The position numbers and the translations under genes were made by a program. A stretch of 64,000 bases of DNA from Methanosarcina barkeri MS (GTDB lineage Archaea > Halobacteriota > Methanosarcinia > Methanosarcinales > Methanosarcinaceae), in the NCBI RefSeq assembly GCF_000970025.1, contig NZ_CP009528.1, positions 3,831,168 to 3,895,167 on the forward strand. Direction: 5' to 3'. This document shows, one piece after another, positions 45,884-54,598 of the stretch. How positions within the stretch are numbered: position 1 is the stretch's first letter; each line of letters begins with the position of its first letter. The notes under the pieces were generated by a model. The model did no database searches and was not told the DNA's origin. It saw nothing but the letters and a program-made list of their open reading frames with translations.

Positions 45884-46183
45884 TTATTCCTCAAGCACTT
45901 CCAGAATTTTCCTGATTTTATCGTTTTGGATTGAATATAACCTCTTTTTCCCCTCTTTTCTTACCTTAATTATCCCCCAATCCTGTAATTTTGCAAGATG
46001 CATTGAAGTATTGGACTGAGTCCTCCCTATTATTTCCGGGATTTCACAGGCGCATAGCTCTCCTCTGTTACCATATTTATTTTCTCTGCATTTATTTTCA
46101 GATTCGATTAACGCCTTGATAATTCTATACCTGGTGTCTTCACTTAGGGCTTTGAAAAGCTGTATATTTTCTTCATTAATCAT
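45884..46183 (-). CDS. ArsR-family metalloregulator
   Basis: This 99-residue winged-helix repressor has the cysteine pair ELCACEI (about 43-49) at the start of the DNA-binding helices, the position of the arsenite site in classic ArsR, followed by RTQSNTSMHLAKLQDWGI. It is on the same strand as the ArsP-like operon and lies 494 bp upstream, so it is the likely controller. Start is ATG MINEENIQ. Confidence 0.9.
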   Translation of the reverse strand: MINEENIQLFKALSEDTRYRIIKALIESENKCRENKYGNRGELCACEIPEIIGRTQSNTSMHLAKLQDWGIIKVRKEGKKRLYSIQNDKIRKILEVLEE

Positions 46184-46323
46184 ATCAGCAAGTATTGAAT
46201 ATATAAAGCTATATATATTTTTGGGAATTGGGAATTAGACATATTGCTTGTAAATTTGGAGTAAAAGCTATTTTTAACTCACAAAGTTCCCAGGCTGATG
46301 AAATAAAGTAGATTTCATGTTCA

Positions 46324-46404
46324 AATGGAAAAACAAAAGATACATTGACAGAAGAATATAAAAATAAATGAAAAGAAGACTGCTGTTGCTGCTGTAAGGA
46401 CTAA
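46324..46404 (+). pseudogene. Detached poly-cysteine tail remnant
   Basis: The end of this stretch reads EDCCCCCKD and stop, exactly the tail of the AhpD-like gene at 38666, and DNA just downstream is also similar (ACTAAAACCCCAGT against ACTAAAAACCCAGT). The upstream bases resemble the small frame at 38263. There is an in-frame stop a few codons before the cysteines, so it is not a gene. Confidence 0.7.
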
Positions 46405-46499
46405 AACCCCAGTCATTTTCATTTTTAAATTTTGTTCATTTCAGATTTAATTAAGACCTGTTCTGATTTTCTGAGGTTCATTCAGATTTTCATTTAGGT

Positions 46500-46859
46500 T
46501 TATTCGGATTTTTTGTTTTGTAGCTGCTTAATAATATCAAAAATATCTTCAAATTCAGGATTCAACCTGTAAAAATGCCATTTTGAACTGCTGTAGGCTT
46601 CAACGATCCCGCAGTTTTTTAGGATTGACAGGTGATGAGAAACAAGGTTCTGCCTTTCGTTCAATTTAAATATCAATTCGCAAACGCAGTGGTCTCGCTG
46701 TGAGAGAAAATAAGCAATTTTCAGCCTTATAGGATGCCCTAGAGCGCTAAAGATCTCACTAGCTTTTTTTATATCGTTGTCCAGAAAATCGATTTCCTGG
46801 AGCATTTTATCTTCCCATTCCTTCTTTTTCTCAGGGTCAACAGGACAGCAATAGCTCAT
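46500..46859 (-). CDS. ArsR-family metalloregulator, second copy
   Basis: A 119-residue winged-helix regulator that starts MSYCCPVDP and has HCVCELIFKL (about 58-67) at the arsenite-type site and LVSHHLSILKNCGIV as recognition helix. The extra N-terminal cysteine pair could take part in metal binding, as in some As(III) sensors. It is separated from the first ArsR by remnants, so it probably controls another target. Confidence 0.9.
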   Translation of the reverse strand: MSYCCPVDPEKKKEWEDKMLQEIDFLDNDIKKASEIFSALGHPIRLKIAYFLSQRDHCVCELIFKLNERQNLVSHHLSILKNCGIVEAYSSSKWHFYRLNPEFEDIFDIIKQLQNKKSE

Positions 46860-47042
46860 AAATAAAAGAAGTTAAGCCTTCTAAATAAGGGTTTTCATAT
46901 CAGTTTTGTTTGATATATAGAATGCTGTTATTTATACCCAATCTTTTTCTGGAATTTGGGTCTTAAAAACAATATATCAACATTTTTTGTATAGATCTCG
47001 CGGGTTTAATCTGCAGAGTAAATAACTGCATAAATCTACAGG

Positions 47043-47166
47043 GAGCTCATCCCAAAACTTGAAATTTGCTTCTTGGGCCTTGTATTGCGAATAATCAATC
47101 AAGATCATGGGAACAACTTCGAAAATTCCTAACGATTATGAATAAAGTGACTTTTGGGATAAGCTC
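47043..47166. mobile_element. MITE-like element, copy C
   Basis: Ends GAGCTCATCCCAAAACT and (reverse complement) GAGCTTATCCCAAAAGT are nearly perfect and enclose 124 bp of non-coding DNA downstream of the universal stress gene. Confidence 0.75.
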
Positions 47167-47207
47167 AGGCAATATTCAATAATTCCAATAATGAACCTTT
47201 TATATCC

Positions 47208-47681
47208 TTAATTCTGCTTTTGTTTCTTAACAACAAGAACTGGAACCTTTGAGTGCCTTACAACCTTATCTGTTACACTTCCAAGCAAAAATCTTTCTAA
47301 TCCTCCTTTACCAAGGGTTCCCATTATTATAATATCTACCTTGTTTTGCTCTGCAAACTCCAGAATTGCACTAGCAGGATCACCTTCTACAACCACACCT
47401 TCATAGTCTATTTTCTTATCCTTTGCAACCTTCTCAGCATATTGGATAGCATTATCTCCTTCTTTACGCAACATTTCTTCCATGACGTTCCAGTTAGAAC
47501 CCAGATGAATCGGTGTTTCCAGTACAGGCGGTACATATGCATTTTTATTAAACACATAAAGAGCATAGACCTTCGCACCTATAAGTTTTGCAAGTTCCAT
47601 TCCTTGGAGTACGGCATTTTGACTATATTTGGACCCGTCTGTTGCAATCAGGATTTTTTGGAAAGTATTGTTAAGAGTTAT
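47208..47681 (-). CDS. Universal stress protein with apparent AUA start
   Basis: This UspA-fold protein has the N-terminal strand KILIATDGSKYSQNAV and the ATP-binding MGTLGKGGLERFLLGSVT motif, the G-2x-G-9x-G(S/T) signature. The ATG at 47600 is inside the first helix and would lose the first strand and the DGS loop. The full domain begins just after an in-frame TAA, at an ATA (47681-47679) behind GGGGGG, giving about 157 residues. This repeats the pattern of the desulfurase-like gene at 30863. It is a cytoplasmic nucleotide-binding protein of unspecified stress function. Confidence 0.8.
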   Translation of the reverse strand: MTLNNTFQKILIATDGSKYSQNAVLQGMELAKLIGAKVYALYVFNKNAYVPPVLETPIHLGSNWNVMEEMLRKEGDNAIQYAEKVAKDKKIDYEGVVVEGDPASAILEFAEQNKVDIIIMGTLGKGGLERFLLGSVTDKVVRHSKVPVLVVKKQKQN

Positions 47682-47693
47682 TTATTTCCCCCC
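47682..47693 (-). promoter_or_regulatory. Six-G ribosome-binding leader before an AUA start
   Basis: GGGGGG (47693-47688 on the minus strand) is followed by AAATAA and ATA. The TAA is in frame, which excludes a start further upstream. Confidence 0.5.
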
Positions 47694-47876
47694 TTCCCCA
47701 TATTTGCGTTAATGTCAGCTAAAAGCAAACAAAATGTATTACGGTATAATCTAGGATAAAAGCAAATAAAGATATACGTAACTACTTAGACTGGTCAGGG
47801 CAACATTAAAAATCAGTAGTGAAACATGGATTTTAAATGGTATATGAGTATAATTGTATATACTCATGTATAGGCG

Positions 47877-48219
47877 GTGGTGCCCACAGATATTGTTTAT
47901 CTATTTAAGGCGCTAGCTGATGAAAACAGAGTAAGGATACTGAACTTTTAAAAAATGGGGAATTATGTGTATGTGATATTGAAGCAGTTTTAGGCATTAA
48001 GCAATACAACGCTTCCAGACACCTGAACAAATTGAAAATGGCAGGAATTAACCTCTGGAAAAATACCAGTGGGTCTATTATCGACCCAAGAATATCATTT
48101 TTCTGAAATTTCCCTTTATTTCAATGATAATTAGCGACGAGATCGAAAAAATATGCGTTTGTAAAGAATATTTAGCACTATTAGAAAAGTTCAAAGCAAG
48201 CGGTAGATTTCGTGATTAA
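47877..48219 (+). pseudogene. arsR-like gene with two frameshifts
   Basis: The first frame reads [20 protein letters not shown] and stops; the next frame holds [20 protein letters not shown] and [14 protein letters not shown]; a third holds [18 protein letters not shown] and the end ASGRFRD. Joined, this is a standard ArsR repressor with the ELCVCD arsenite site. It sits 85 bp before acr3, the classic arsR-acr3 order. Either it is inactivated, leaving acr3 without its local repressor, or the two shifts are sequencing errors. Confidence 0.8.
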
Positions 48220-48304
48220 TTAAAAAGGTAGATTTTGTGATTGATTATTTTGTGATTGATTAAAAATTAATTTTATAACAAATGGATTTATTAATAAATG
48301 GGGA

Positions 48305-49366
48305 GTGTTTGTTCTGAAATCCGTTGTATCAAAATTATCTTTTTTAAATCGTTATTTAACCCTGTGGATCTTTCTGGCTATGTTTATCGGTGTAGCTTTA
48401 GGCTTCGTTTTCCCTGATTTTGCAGTTTTTTTACAGAGTTTGACAATTGGTGCCACTTCAATCCCTATTGCCATTGGGTTAATAATCATGATGTATCCTC
48501 CGCTTGCACGAGTTAAATATGAAGAGTTAGGCACGGTATTCAGGAATCATAAGGTATTAAGCTTATCTTTACTGCAAAACTGGATCGTTGGCCCGATTTT
48601 AATGTTTATCCTGGCAATTATATTTCTTAGGGCATATCCTGAATATATGGTAGGTGTTATTCTAATCGGTCTGGCCAGATGCATAGCAATGGTGATTGTC
48701 TGGAACAGCCTGGCAGATGGGGATAATGAATATGCAGCTGCACTTGTTGCTTTTAATTCAATCTTTCAGCTGGTTTTCTATTCCATCTTTGCTTATTTCT
48801 TTATAACTATACTGCCAGAATGGATGGGAATTAGTGGTATGGAAATAAATGTGTCCATGGGAGAAGTTGCTCAAAGTGTTGCGATCTATCTGGGAATTCC
48901 TTTTGCAGCTGGCTTTTTAACCCGTTATTTCCTGCGCCCCTCAAAAGGAATCGAATGGTATGATAACAAACTCATTCCAACAATAGGTCCAATTTCACTT
49001 TATGCTCTATTGTTTACGATTATTGTTATGTTCTCGCTAAAAGGCGAATACATTGTTGCACTGCCAATGGACGTTGTAAGGATTGCAATACCTCTCTTAA
49101 TATATTTTGTAACTATGTTTGGGTTCTCTTTCCTTATCTGTAAACAAATGGGAATTAATTACGAGCAGACAACATCTCTTGCTTTTACTGCAGCAAGTAA
49201 CAATTTCGAACTTGCAATTGCCGTAGCAGTAGCAGTTTTTGGCATCAGTTCTGGGCAGGCGTTTGCAGCTGTAGTAGGCCCTCTGATTGAAGTACCCGTA
49301 ATGATCGGACTTGTCAATGTCGCACTCTACTGGAGAAGAAAATACTTTACAAAAAACACAAAATAA
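48305..49366 (+). CDS. acr3: Arsenite efflux transporter Acr3
   Basis: Acr3 pumps arsenite out of the cell. The 353-residue protein has about ten hydrophobic segments and the family's key motif [19 protein letters not shown] with the essential cysteine (about 123). The second-half motif [20 protein letters not shown] is also present. The start is uncertain: GTG 48305 is directly behind GGGGA, and a start further inside is possible. It lies behind the broken arsR. Confidence 0.93.
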   Translation: MFVLKSVVSKLSFLNRYLTLWIFLAMFIGVALGFVFPDFAVFLQSLTIGATSIPIAIGLIIMMYPPLARVKYEELGTVFRNHKVLSLSLLQNWIVGPILMFILAIIFLRAYPEYMVGVILIGLARCIAMVIVWNSLADGDNEYAAALVAFNSIFQLVFYSIFAYFFITILPEWMGISGMEINVSMGEVAQSVAIYLGIPFAAGFLTRYFLRPSKGIEWYDNKLIPTIGPISLYALLFTIIVMFSLKGEYIVALPMDVVRIAIPLLIYFVTMFGFSFLICKQMGINYEQTTSLAFTAASNNFELAIAVAVAVFGISSGQAFAAVVGPLIEVPVMIGLVNVALYWRRKYFTKNTK

Positions 49367-50286
49367 CTTAGAAGTGACAAAGAAATCTTGTAGTTTATTA
49401 ATTTACAGTCAATCAACTTTTGCATTTGCAGAGAAGTAGTAAATCTTAAATTAGACTGTGGACTCAAGTCCAAAACTTAACTTCGTTATCGCTGCTAAGG
49501 TTAGAAAATAATGTATGAGATTCTTTGATTTCACATCTTTACAAGAGCATTTTGAATAATCATATATAACTGAAAAATTAGTATTATGTTATTCTTTTTG
49601 AAATTGATCCAATATACCTTCATCGGTGTTCTTTTATTTAGTGGGGAGGAATATCTTTCTATGTACAACCTGTCGTAACTACATACAAGATTCCGTTAAT
49701 TAATTTTCGTAAGTCCGCACAAGTTCCTCCTATATTTGATTTATATGGCAGGAAATAATGTTCTACAGATTACCGTAACACATCACCTATTTAGTGAAGA
49801 CATAATGCAAAATTTATAATTTATACATAGTAGTTATTTTGAGACCTATATAGTACTGATTTTAATCAAATCGGCAATCTTTAATATAAAATAAACAATT
49901 AGACTATGTATTATATTTAAATTTAAAATTAACTGAAATTTTTGAGTATTTATTTCAAATAAATATGAAACAGAAAAATATATATTATATTAAAAATCTT
50001 TAAAATAATATTAAGAGGTATACACTTTAGAAGCAGACATAACTACACTTAAATTTGTTGGGGGTAAAAGTAGAACACTAGTTTTCTTGGTAGCTCATGA
50101 TATTGATCTCAGAATATCAAATTAGAAAAATATAAATATTTATGCGCATATGTGTAAAATCGGAATTTGTTTTTCTCTTTTGCAGTTCGAACCAGCCAAT
50201 AAATAGCTAAAAAACTGCTAATCTGGGAGTTACGGATTGACTGAAAAGGAATATAGAAAAGAGCAATATTTAGGAGTCCAAAAAAC
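49367..50286. other. 920-bp gap at the edge of the metal island
   Basis: No gene, tRNA or transposon is recognised. A CGTAAGTCCGCAC word at about 49708 is reminiscent of the IS701-type ends, but it has no partner. The sequence is AT-rich and looks like decayed or regulatory DNA. Confidence 0.45.
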
Positions 50287-50991
50287 ATGTCGAAATCGAA
50301 AAATGTCTGGAAAGATTTTTTCAAAGATAAGAAACATGGAGGGCACAGATATTCATCTGAGGAGTTTCTTTCTATGGAAGCCAGGGAAAAACTGTTCCAC
50401 CTTGACGGGGGTAGAACACTTCTTGATTTTGGATGCGGAGCTGCAGAACTCCTGACGTACTATGCTCCGGAGTATGAACAGCTTGTAGGAGTGGACTTTT
50501 CTGAATCTATGCTAGAAGAAGCAAGGAAAAGGATCGAGAAAAACAAATGTAAAAACATAGATCTAATTCTTGCTGACCATGAAACACTCTGGACAAAACT
50601 TGACTCTTCTTTTGATCGAATAACCGCAGCCGGTGTAATTCAGTACTTGACATTTCAGGAAATTGATAAATTTATCTCTGATGCATCAAAGCATCTGAAT
50701 AAAGATGGCAAAATAGTACTTTTTGACATACTGGACTCCCGCCTATATCCACTATGGAAGATAGGCCTATTCTCACAAGACGCAAACGGCTTGAAAATTT
50801 TATGCAAAACAGGTTTCGAGTTTCGGACTGCAATATTGGCAAGCCTGAAAAGACGCCCAAAAGACATTCTGGGGTTTGCACACAATCCCTACATAATTGA
50901 GAAAATTGCAAATAAGCATGGTTTTAGAATGGTTTGTGTACGCTCAATGTATTACGAGTACAAATATCATACAATAATGTTTCGAACTTAA
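50287..50991 (+). CDS. Class I SAM-dependent methyltransferase
   Basis: The 234-residue protein has the SAM motif LLDFGCGAAELL (about 45-56), the acidic VGVDFSESML strand and a later ILADHETLW region. After FDILDSRLYPLW it has a C-terminal helical part. Its substrate is unknown; the next gene is a deacetylase-like protein, so a sugar or envelope substrate is conceivable. ATG 50287 is preceded by AGGAG. Confidence 0.85.
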   Translation: MSKSKNVWKDFFKDKKHGGHRYSSEEFLSMEAREKLFHLDGGRTLLDFGCGAAELLTYYAPEYEQLVGVDFSESMLEEARKRIEKNKCKNIDLILADHETLWTKLDSSFDRITAAGVIQYLTFQEIDKFISDASKHLNKDGKIVLFDILDSRLYPLWKIGLFSQDANGLKILCKTGFEFRTAILASLKRRPKDILGFAHNPYIIEKIANKHGFRMVCVRSMYYEYKYHTIMFRT

Positions 50992-51070
50992 AAGGCTGTT
51001 CAGATGGGCATTCAATTAGAAGAACTGAAGTCGGATGGGAAATAGAATATAAAATTAATGTGGTGGTTTA

Positions 51071-52861
51071 GTGAACAGCCGTAGTCACCTAAAAATGTTT
51101 TCTCTAATACCGTCTATACTGAGTAGTTTATTTATCGGAGGAACTGAAGCTTTCCCATGTAAGGATACTCCAAAAACTCGTGAGAATATTGATCAAGGCA
51201 TTCTTACCTTATTTTCACAAAACTACTCCAAATCTAACAGCGTTCCAAAAAATGTTTTTATTGCAAAACTTCAGGGTAATAAGATTTATGACAAATTATA
51301 TTCTGCAATTTACGGGATGCTTAAGTCAGAGATTTATTTCAAGACCTCAAAAGCACTACAGTATAAAGTAAGAAGAGACTCCTGTTCATGTCCGTACAGT
51401 TTGCTTCCGGTTGCAGACACTGTTTTAGAATCCGGAATAAATGTATATACGATAGATTTAGTTAAATCTTCAGAAGCTTATCAGTTCTGTGAAGCCGCTT
51501 CCATTCCGCTGATTCACTATATGGAGCAGCCAAGGCAGATTGGATCACTTTACATCTGCAGGCTTATACCAATGGTTAAATGCACTTACCAAATCTCAAT
51601 AGATTTAGAGATGGATGACCCTCAAAGCTTTGTCGAGCTTAATACCCCGGGTTCAAAGTTGATTCTCCAAAAAGTAAATAATAATATCATATTAAAAAGT
51701 TATTTTAAAGATTCTTCAGAAGATATCAGATGTGAATCCATATCCATCGGGAATGCGGCAGAAAAATCTGATTTTGAGATTAGGTTTGATGGATATAACA
51801 AAACAAACACTATTCTTGCAAAAGATGGCAAATGTATCGTGACCCCACTTTATAACACCGAGAGGCAGAGATTGCCGTATGTGGATATTTCAAATGGGTA
51901 CATTAAGTTCACTTCTTTTGTACTTGGAAAAGGAACACACCTTGATTTAAATATATACAGTATAAGCCAGACTTCAGAAAGAAAGTTTATAACTGCGATT
52001 GGAAGTAACAAAATGCTGGCTTTCGGAATCGATGGTCCACATGTTAGAAATACAACCGAGCAGGGGATACGTTACCTTAACAGCAAAAAAAATAGAGGAA
52101 CAATATGGTTTGATATAGAACTCCTTGAGCAGCGCGATGAAGAAGACCTTGAATATTTGCGTGGTCTGGTTATCAATGATTCATGGGACGTAGGTGTACA
52201 TTACTCAAAGGAATTGAACAGCTTTCCACTTGAACAGGCTTTTAAAATAATGGATGAAGGATATTCATATGTGTATGAAAAAATCGGTCGAAAACCAACA
52301 AGCTGGTGCTCCATGAGAAACAGAGATAATATTACGCACGCTCTTTATGCGTATGAAAACTTAGGGATGCTCTGGAGAAATGGGGACTCGGGGATCCATA
52401 CGGAAAAATATATTGGAAGTCTGGAAGATGATACCTGGGAATGGTGGGAAACAGCATCCAGAGCAGGTATGGTACATCCGGTATTTACTCATGAGCTTGA
52501 TAAGGATCCAGCTATAAAATATTCAATTAGCCGCTCAAAATTTCAAAACTGGGTAGATAATTATGAGTCAAACAATATGTCAATAGTGTCTTTTCATGAG
52601 TACAGTCAAATAAGTCGAAATACATACGATGCCACTTTTGAGAACCTGCGACATACTGAAAACTCTGCACTTTTTGATGCACACACAAACGGTGGCATTG
52701 CCCATATAAATGTAAACATAAACGCTGGAAAAGATACTAAGGTTTACGACAACACATCTGGAAAATTCCTTGATTATGACATAGAACCGGATAATTCTAT
52801 TACTTTCTGGGTTGAAAACAACCATAATTATAGTATAGATTTGAATAGCACTGAATATTGA
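51071..52861 (+). CDS. Large protein with a polysaccharide-deacetylase-like half
   Basis: The 596-residue protein has three parts. The N-terminal 160 residues have no recognised fold and carry a possible short hydrophobic start. The middle (about 175-305) is rich in strands (YQISIDLEM to LDLNIYSI) and may be a lectin-like sandwich. The C-terminal part (about 315-520) resembles a polysaccharide-deacetylase barrel: AFGIDGPH, GTIWFDIELL, DVGVHYSKEL and later SIVSFHEYSQ, giving D, H and H residues. It may act on cell-surface glycans. GTG 51071 is the start, 79 bp after the methyltransferase. Confidence 0.65.
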   Translation: MNSRSHLKMFSLIPSILSSLFIGGTEAFPCKDTPKTRENIDQGILTLFSQNYSKSNSVPKNVFIAKLQGNKIYDKLYSAIYGMLKSEIYFKTSKALQYKVRRDSCSCPYSLLPVADTVLESGINVYTIDLVKSSEAYQFCEAASIPLIHYMEQPRQIGSLYICRLIPMVKCTYQISIDLEMDDPQSFVELNTPGSKLILQKVNNNIILKSYFKDSSEDIRCESISIGNAAEKSDFEIRFDGYNKTNTILAKDGKCIVTPLYNTERQRLPYVDISNGYIKFTSFVLGKGTHLDLNIYSISQTSERKFITAIGSNKMLAFGIDGPHVRNTTEQGIRYLNSKKNRGTIWFDIELLEQRDEEDLEYLRGLVINDSWDVGVHYSKELNSFPLEQAFKIMDEGYSYVYEKIGRKPTSWCSMRNRDNITHALYAYENLGMLWRNGDSGIHTEKYIGSLEDDTWEWWETASRAGMVHPVFTHELDKDPAIKYSISRSKFQNWVDNYESNNMSIVSFHEYSQISRNTYDATFENLRHTENSALFDAHTNGGIAHINVNINAGKDTKVYDNTSGKFLDYDIEPDNSITFWVENNHNYSIDLNSTEY

Positions 52862-53057
52862 TGGTGTAACGGTTCTATACAGGACGTTTTCTTGTAATTT
52901 AAACTTTATTTATTTGTAATGTTTATACAACTTATTTATATGACGAAAGATAAAAATAGAAATATAATTAAAGATAAGTTTCTCTTAATGTCCAAAAATA
53001 ATTAGAATTGTCTTTGATAATTTCACCAACAGCATCATTCACCAAGTAAGTGATCTA

Positions 53058-53627
53058 ATGAGCCTCTCAAAAATCTGCATTAAACCATTTGTGTATTTAA
53101 TGTATTTTAAGAGACTGATACGAGATACCGTTGGAGCTTTTCTTATAAGGAATTGGAAACAGACGGAAAAAGAAAACGTTATGCCTATAGAAGATTTTAT
53201 GCTTCCTGAAGTACTTAGAATTCAAGGAGAAGGGTTTGAAAATCAAAGACATGATAAACTTATAAAATATTCCAAAAATTTTAAGAAAATTTTTTATATC
53301 ATAAAGAGTCAGAATCAAGTGGTAGGCTACTCAGTATACTACATACAACTAACACCTACCTTTCAAGGTTTTAAGAAAAAATCAGTAGTTTGTTCAATTT
53401 CGATTGATAGAAACTTTAGAAGAAAGGGTTTTGGTGAAAAATTATTAGAAGAGAGTATCCAGGAAATGAGGTTAAATAAAATAGCTTCTGTATTATTGTA
53501 TGTAAATGTAAACAATACCTCTGCTATAAAATTATATGAAAAACTGGGCTTTCGAATAATAAAAGAAACAAAAAATATTTGTGGTAAGAACGAAAGATGT
53601 TATGAAATGGAATTGAATCTTGTTTAA
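53058..53627 (+). CDS. GNAT acetyltransferase (RimI-like)
   Basis: The 189-residue protein has the acetyl-CoA motif DRNFRRKGFGEKLLEESI (about 118-135) and the closing NNTSAIKLYEKLGF segment of RimI-type enzymes, which often acetylate N-termini of proteins or small amines. A basic N-terminal extension of about 40 residues precedes the domain. Low GC and an unusual extension suggest the gene might have been transferred. The stop codon lies inside a tandem repeat. Confidence 0.85.
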   Translation: MSLSKICIKPFVYLMYFKRLIRDTVGAFLIRNWKQTEKENVMPIEDFMLPEVLRIQGEGFENQRHDKLIKYSKNFKKIFYIIKSQNQVVGYSVYYIQLTPTFQGFKKKSVVCSISIDRNFRRKGFGEKLLEESIQEMRLNKIASVLLYVNVNNTSAIKLYEKLGFRIIKETKNICGKNERCYEMELNLV

Positions 53628-53715
53628 TGGTTATCTGGTTTAATGGTTATCTGGTTTAATGGTTATCTGGTTTAATGGTTATCTGGTTTAATGGTTATCT
53701 GGTTTAATGGTTATT
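53622..53715. repeat. 16-bp tandem repeat overlapping a stop codon
   Basis: TTTAATGGTTATCTGG repeats nearly six times. The first unit contains the TAA stop of the GNAT gene, so the array grew outward from the 3' end of the coding sequence. The rest of 53716-54159 shows no gene. Confidence 0.95.
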
Positions 53716-54159
53716 TATAATATCTATTCTTTTTTTGACCAGTTTTTGAGTTAAATTACTTTCTGGTTAATGTGTATAACTTGTTTTTGTCACCGTACTT
53801 ATGTGTGCATCGTACTTATGTGTGCATTCTAGCTTTTATTTTCATCTATTCACCTGAATAATATATTATTTGTACATAGTTATTCACCAGGTTACAGAAG
53901 ATAATATTACGTTAGTTGGCAGTGTCTCAAATTTGCTGTAAATTTGAAGTCAAGTTTTTGCATAGTATGGAGAAAATTGATTTACCGATTCGGAATTTTC
54001 TACCCAATAATTTATTGAGATTTGTGATTTTACAGAAAAATTGGCACACTGACGATTAGTTCAAAATGATTTGAACTAATCCATAAATATAAAATTATCA
54101 TATTACAAATTACCTTAGCAGCTTGAGTCAAGTCATATTGATAAAAAGGAGCCATAGAA

Positions 54160-54492
54160 ATGAGAATGCTTGAAGAATTTTTCCCGGAGTTTACCCAGAA
54201 ACTGGACGAAATTGATCAGCTTTACGCTGAAAAAAGGATGATTGACGAAAAGACCTATCAGTTCATTTGCTTTGCTCTCTCCATCAAAGCCAGGTCAAAA
54301 CCCTGTGTTCTGAAACATTTTAAAGGTGCCCTCGAAGCAGGGGCTACAGTCAAGGAACTTTCATATATCTTTGCCCTGGTCATGCGAGAAGCCGCAGGCG
54401 CCGACGACTGCTGGACCCATGATGTAATTGGGGACTGGAAAGAAATCCTGAAGGGTAATATTTCCTGCAGTTGCGCAGGAGATGAGAAGTAA
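54160..54492 (+). CDS. AhpD-like protein lacking the first redox cysteine
   Basis: This is a 110-residue AhpD/CMD-fold protein. The motif corresponding to CxxCxxxH reads SKPCVLKH (about 47-54), so the first cysteine is serine and normal thiol redox cycling is not possible there. The C-terminus carries ISCSCAGDEK, two more cysteines. It is a divergent relative of the gene at 38666. AAGGAGCC precedes ATG 54160. It sits upstream of a beta-helix protein with a 106-bp gap. Confidence 0.85.
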   Translation: MRMLEEFFPEFTQKLDEIDQLYAEKRMIDEKTYQFICFALSIKARSKPCVLKHFKGALEAGATVKELSYIFALVMREAAGADDCWTHDVIGDWKEILKGNISCSCAGDEK

Positions 54493-54598
54493 GCTTATAG
54501 TAACAACTAGTTTCAAGTTTATTTTTCAAACCCGGTCCAAGAATTTGCTTTTAAAAATTTTTCAAGACTGAGGTTTATAATTAAGAGTAAGGAATAAA

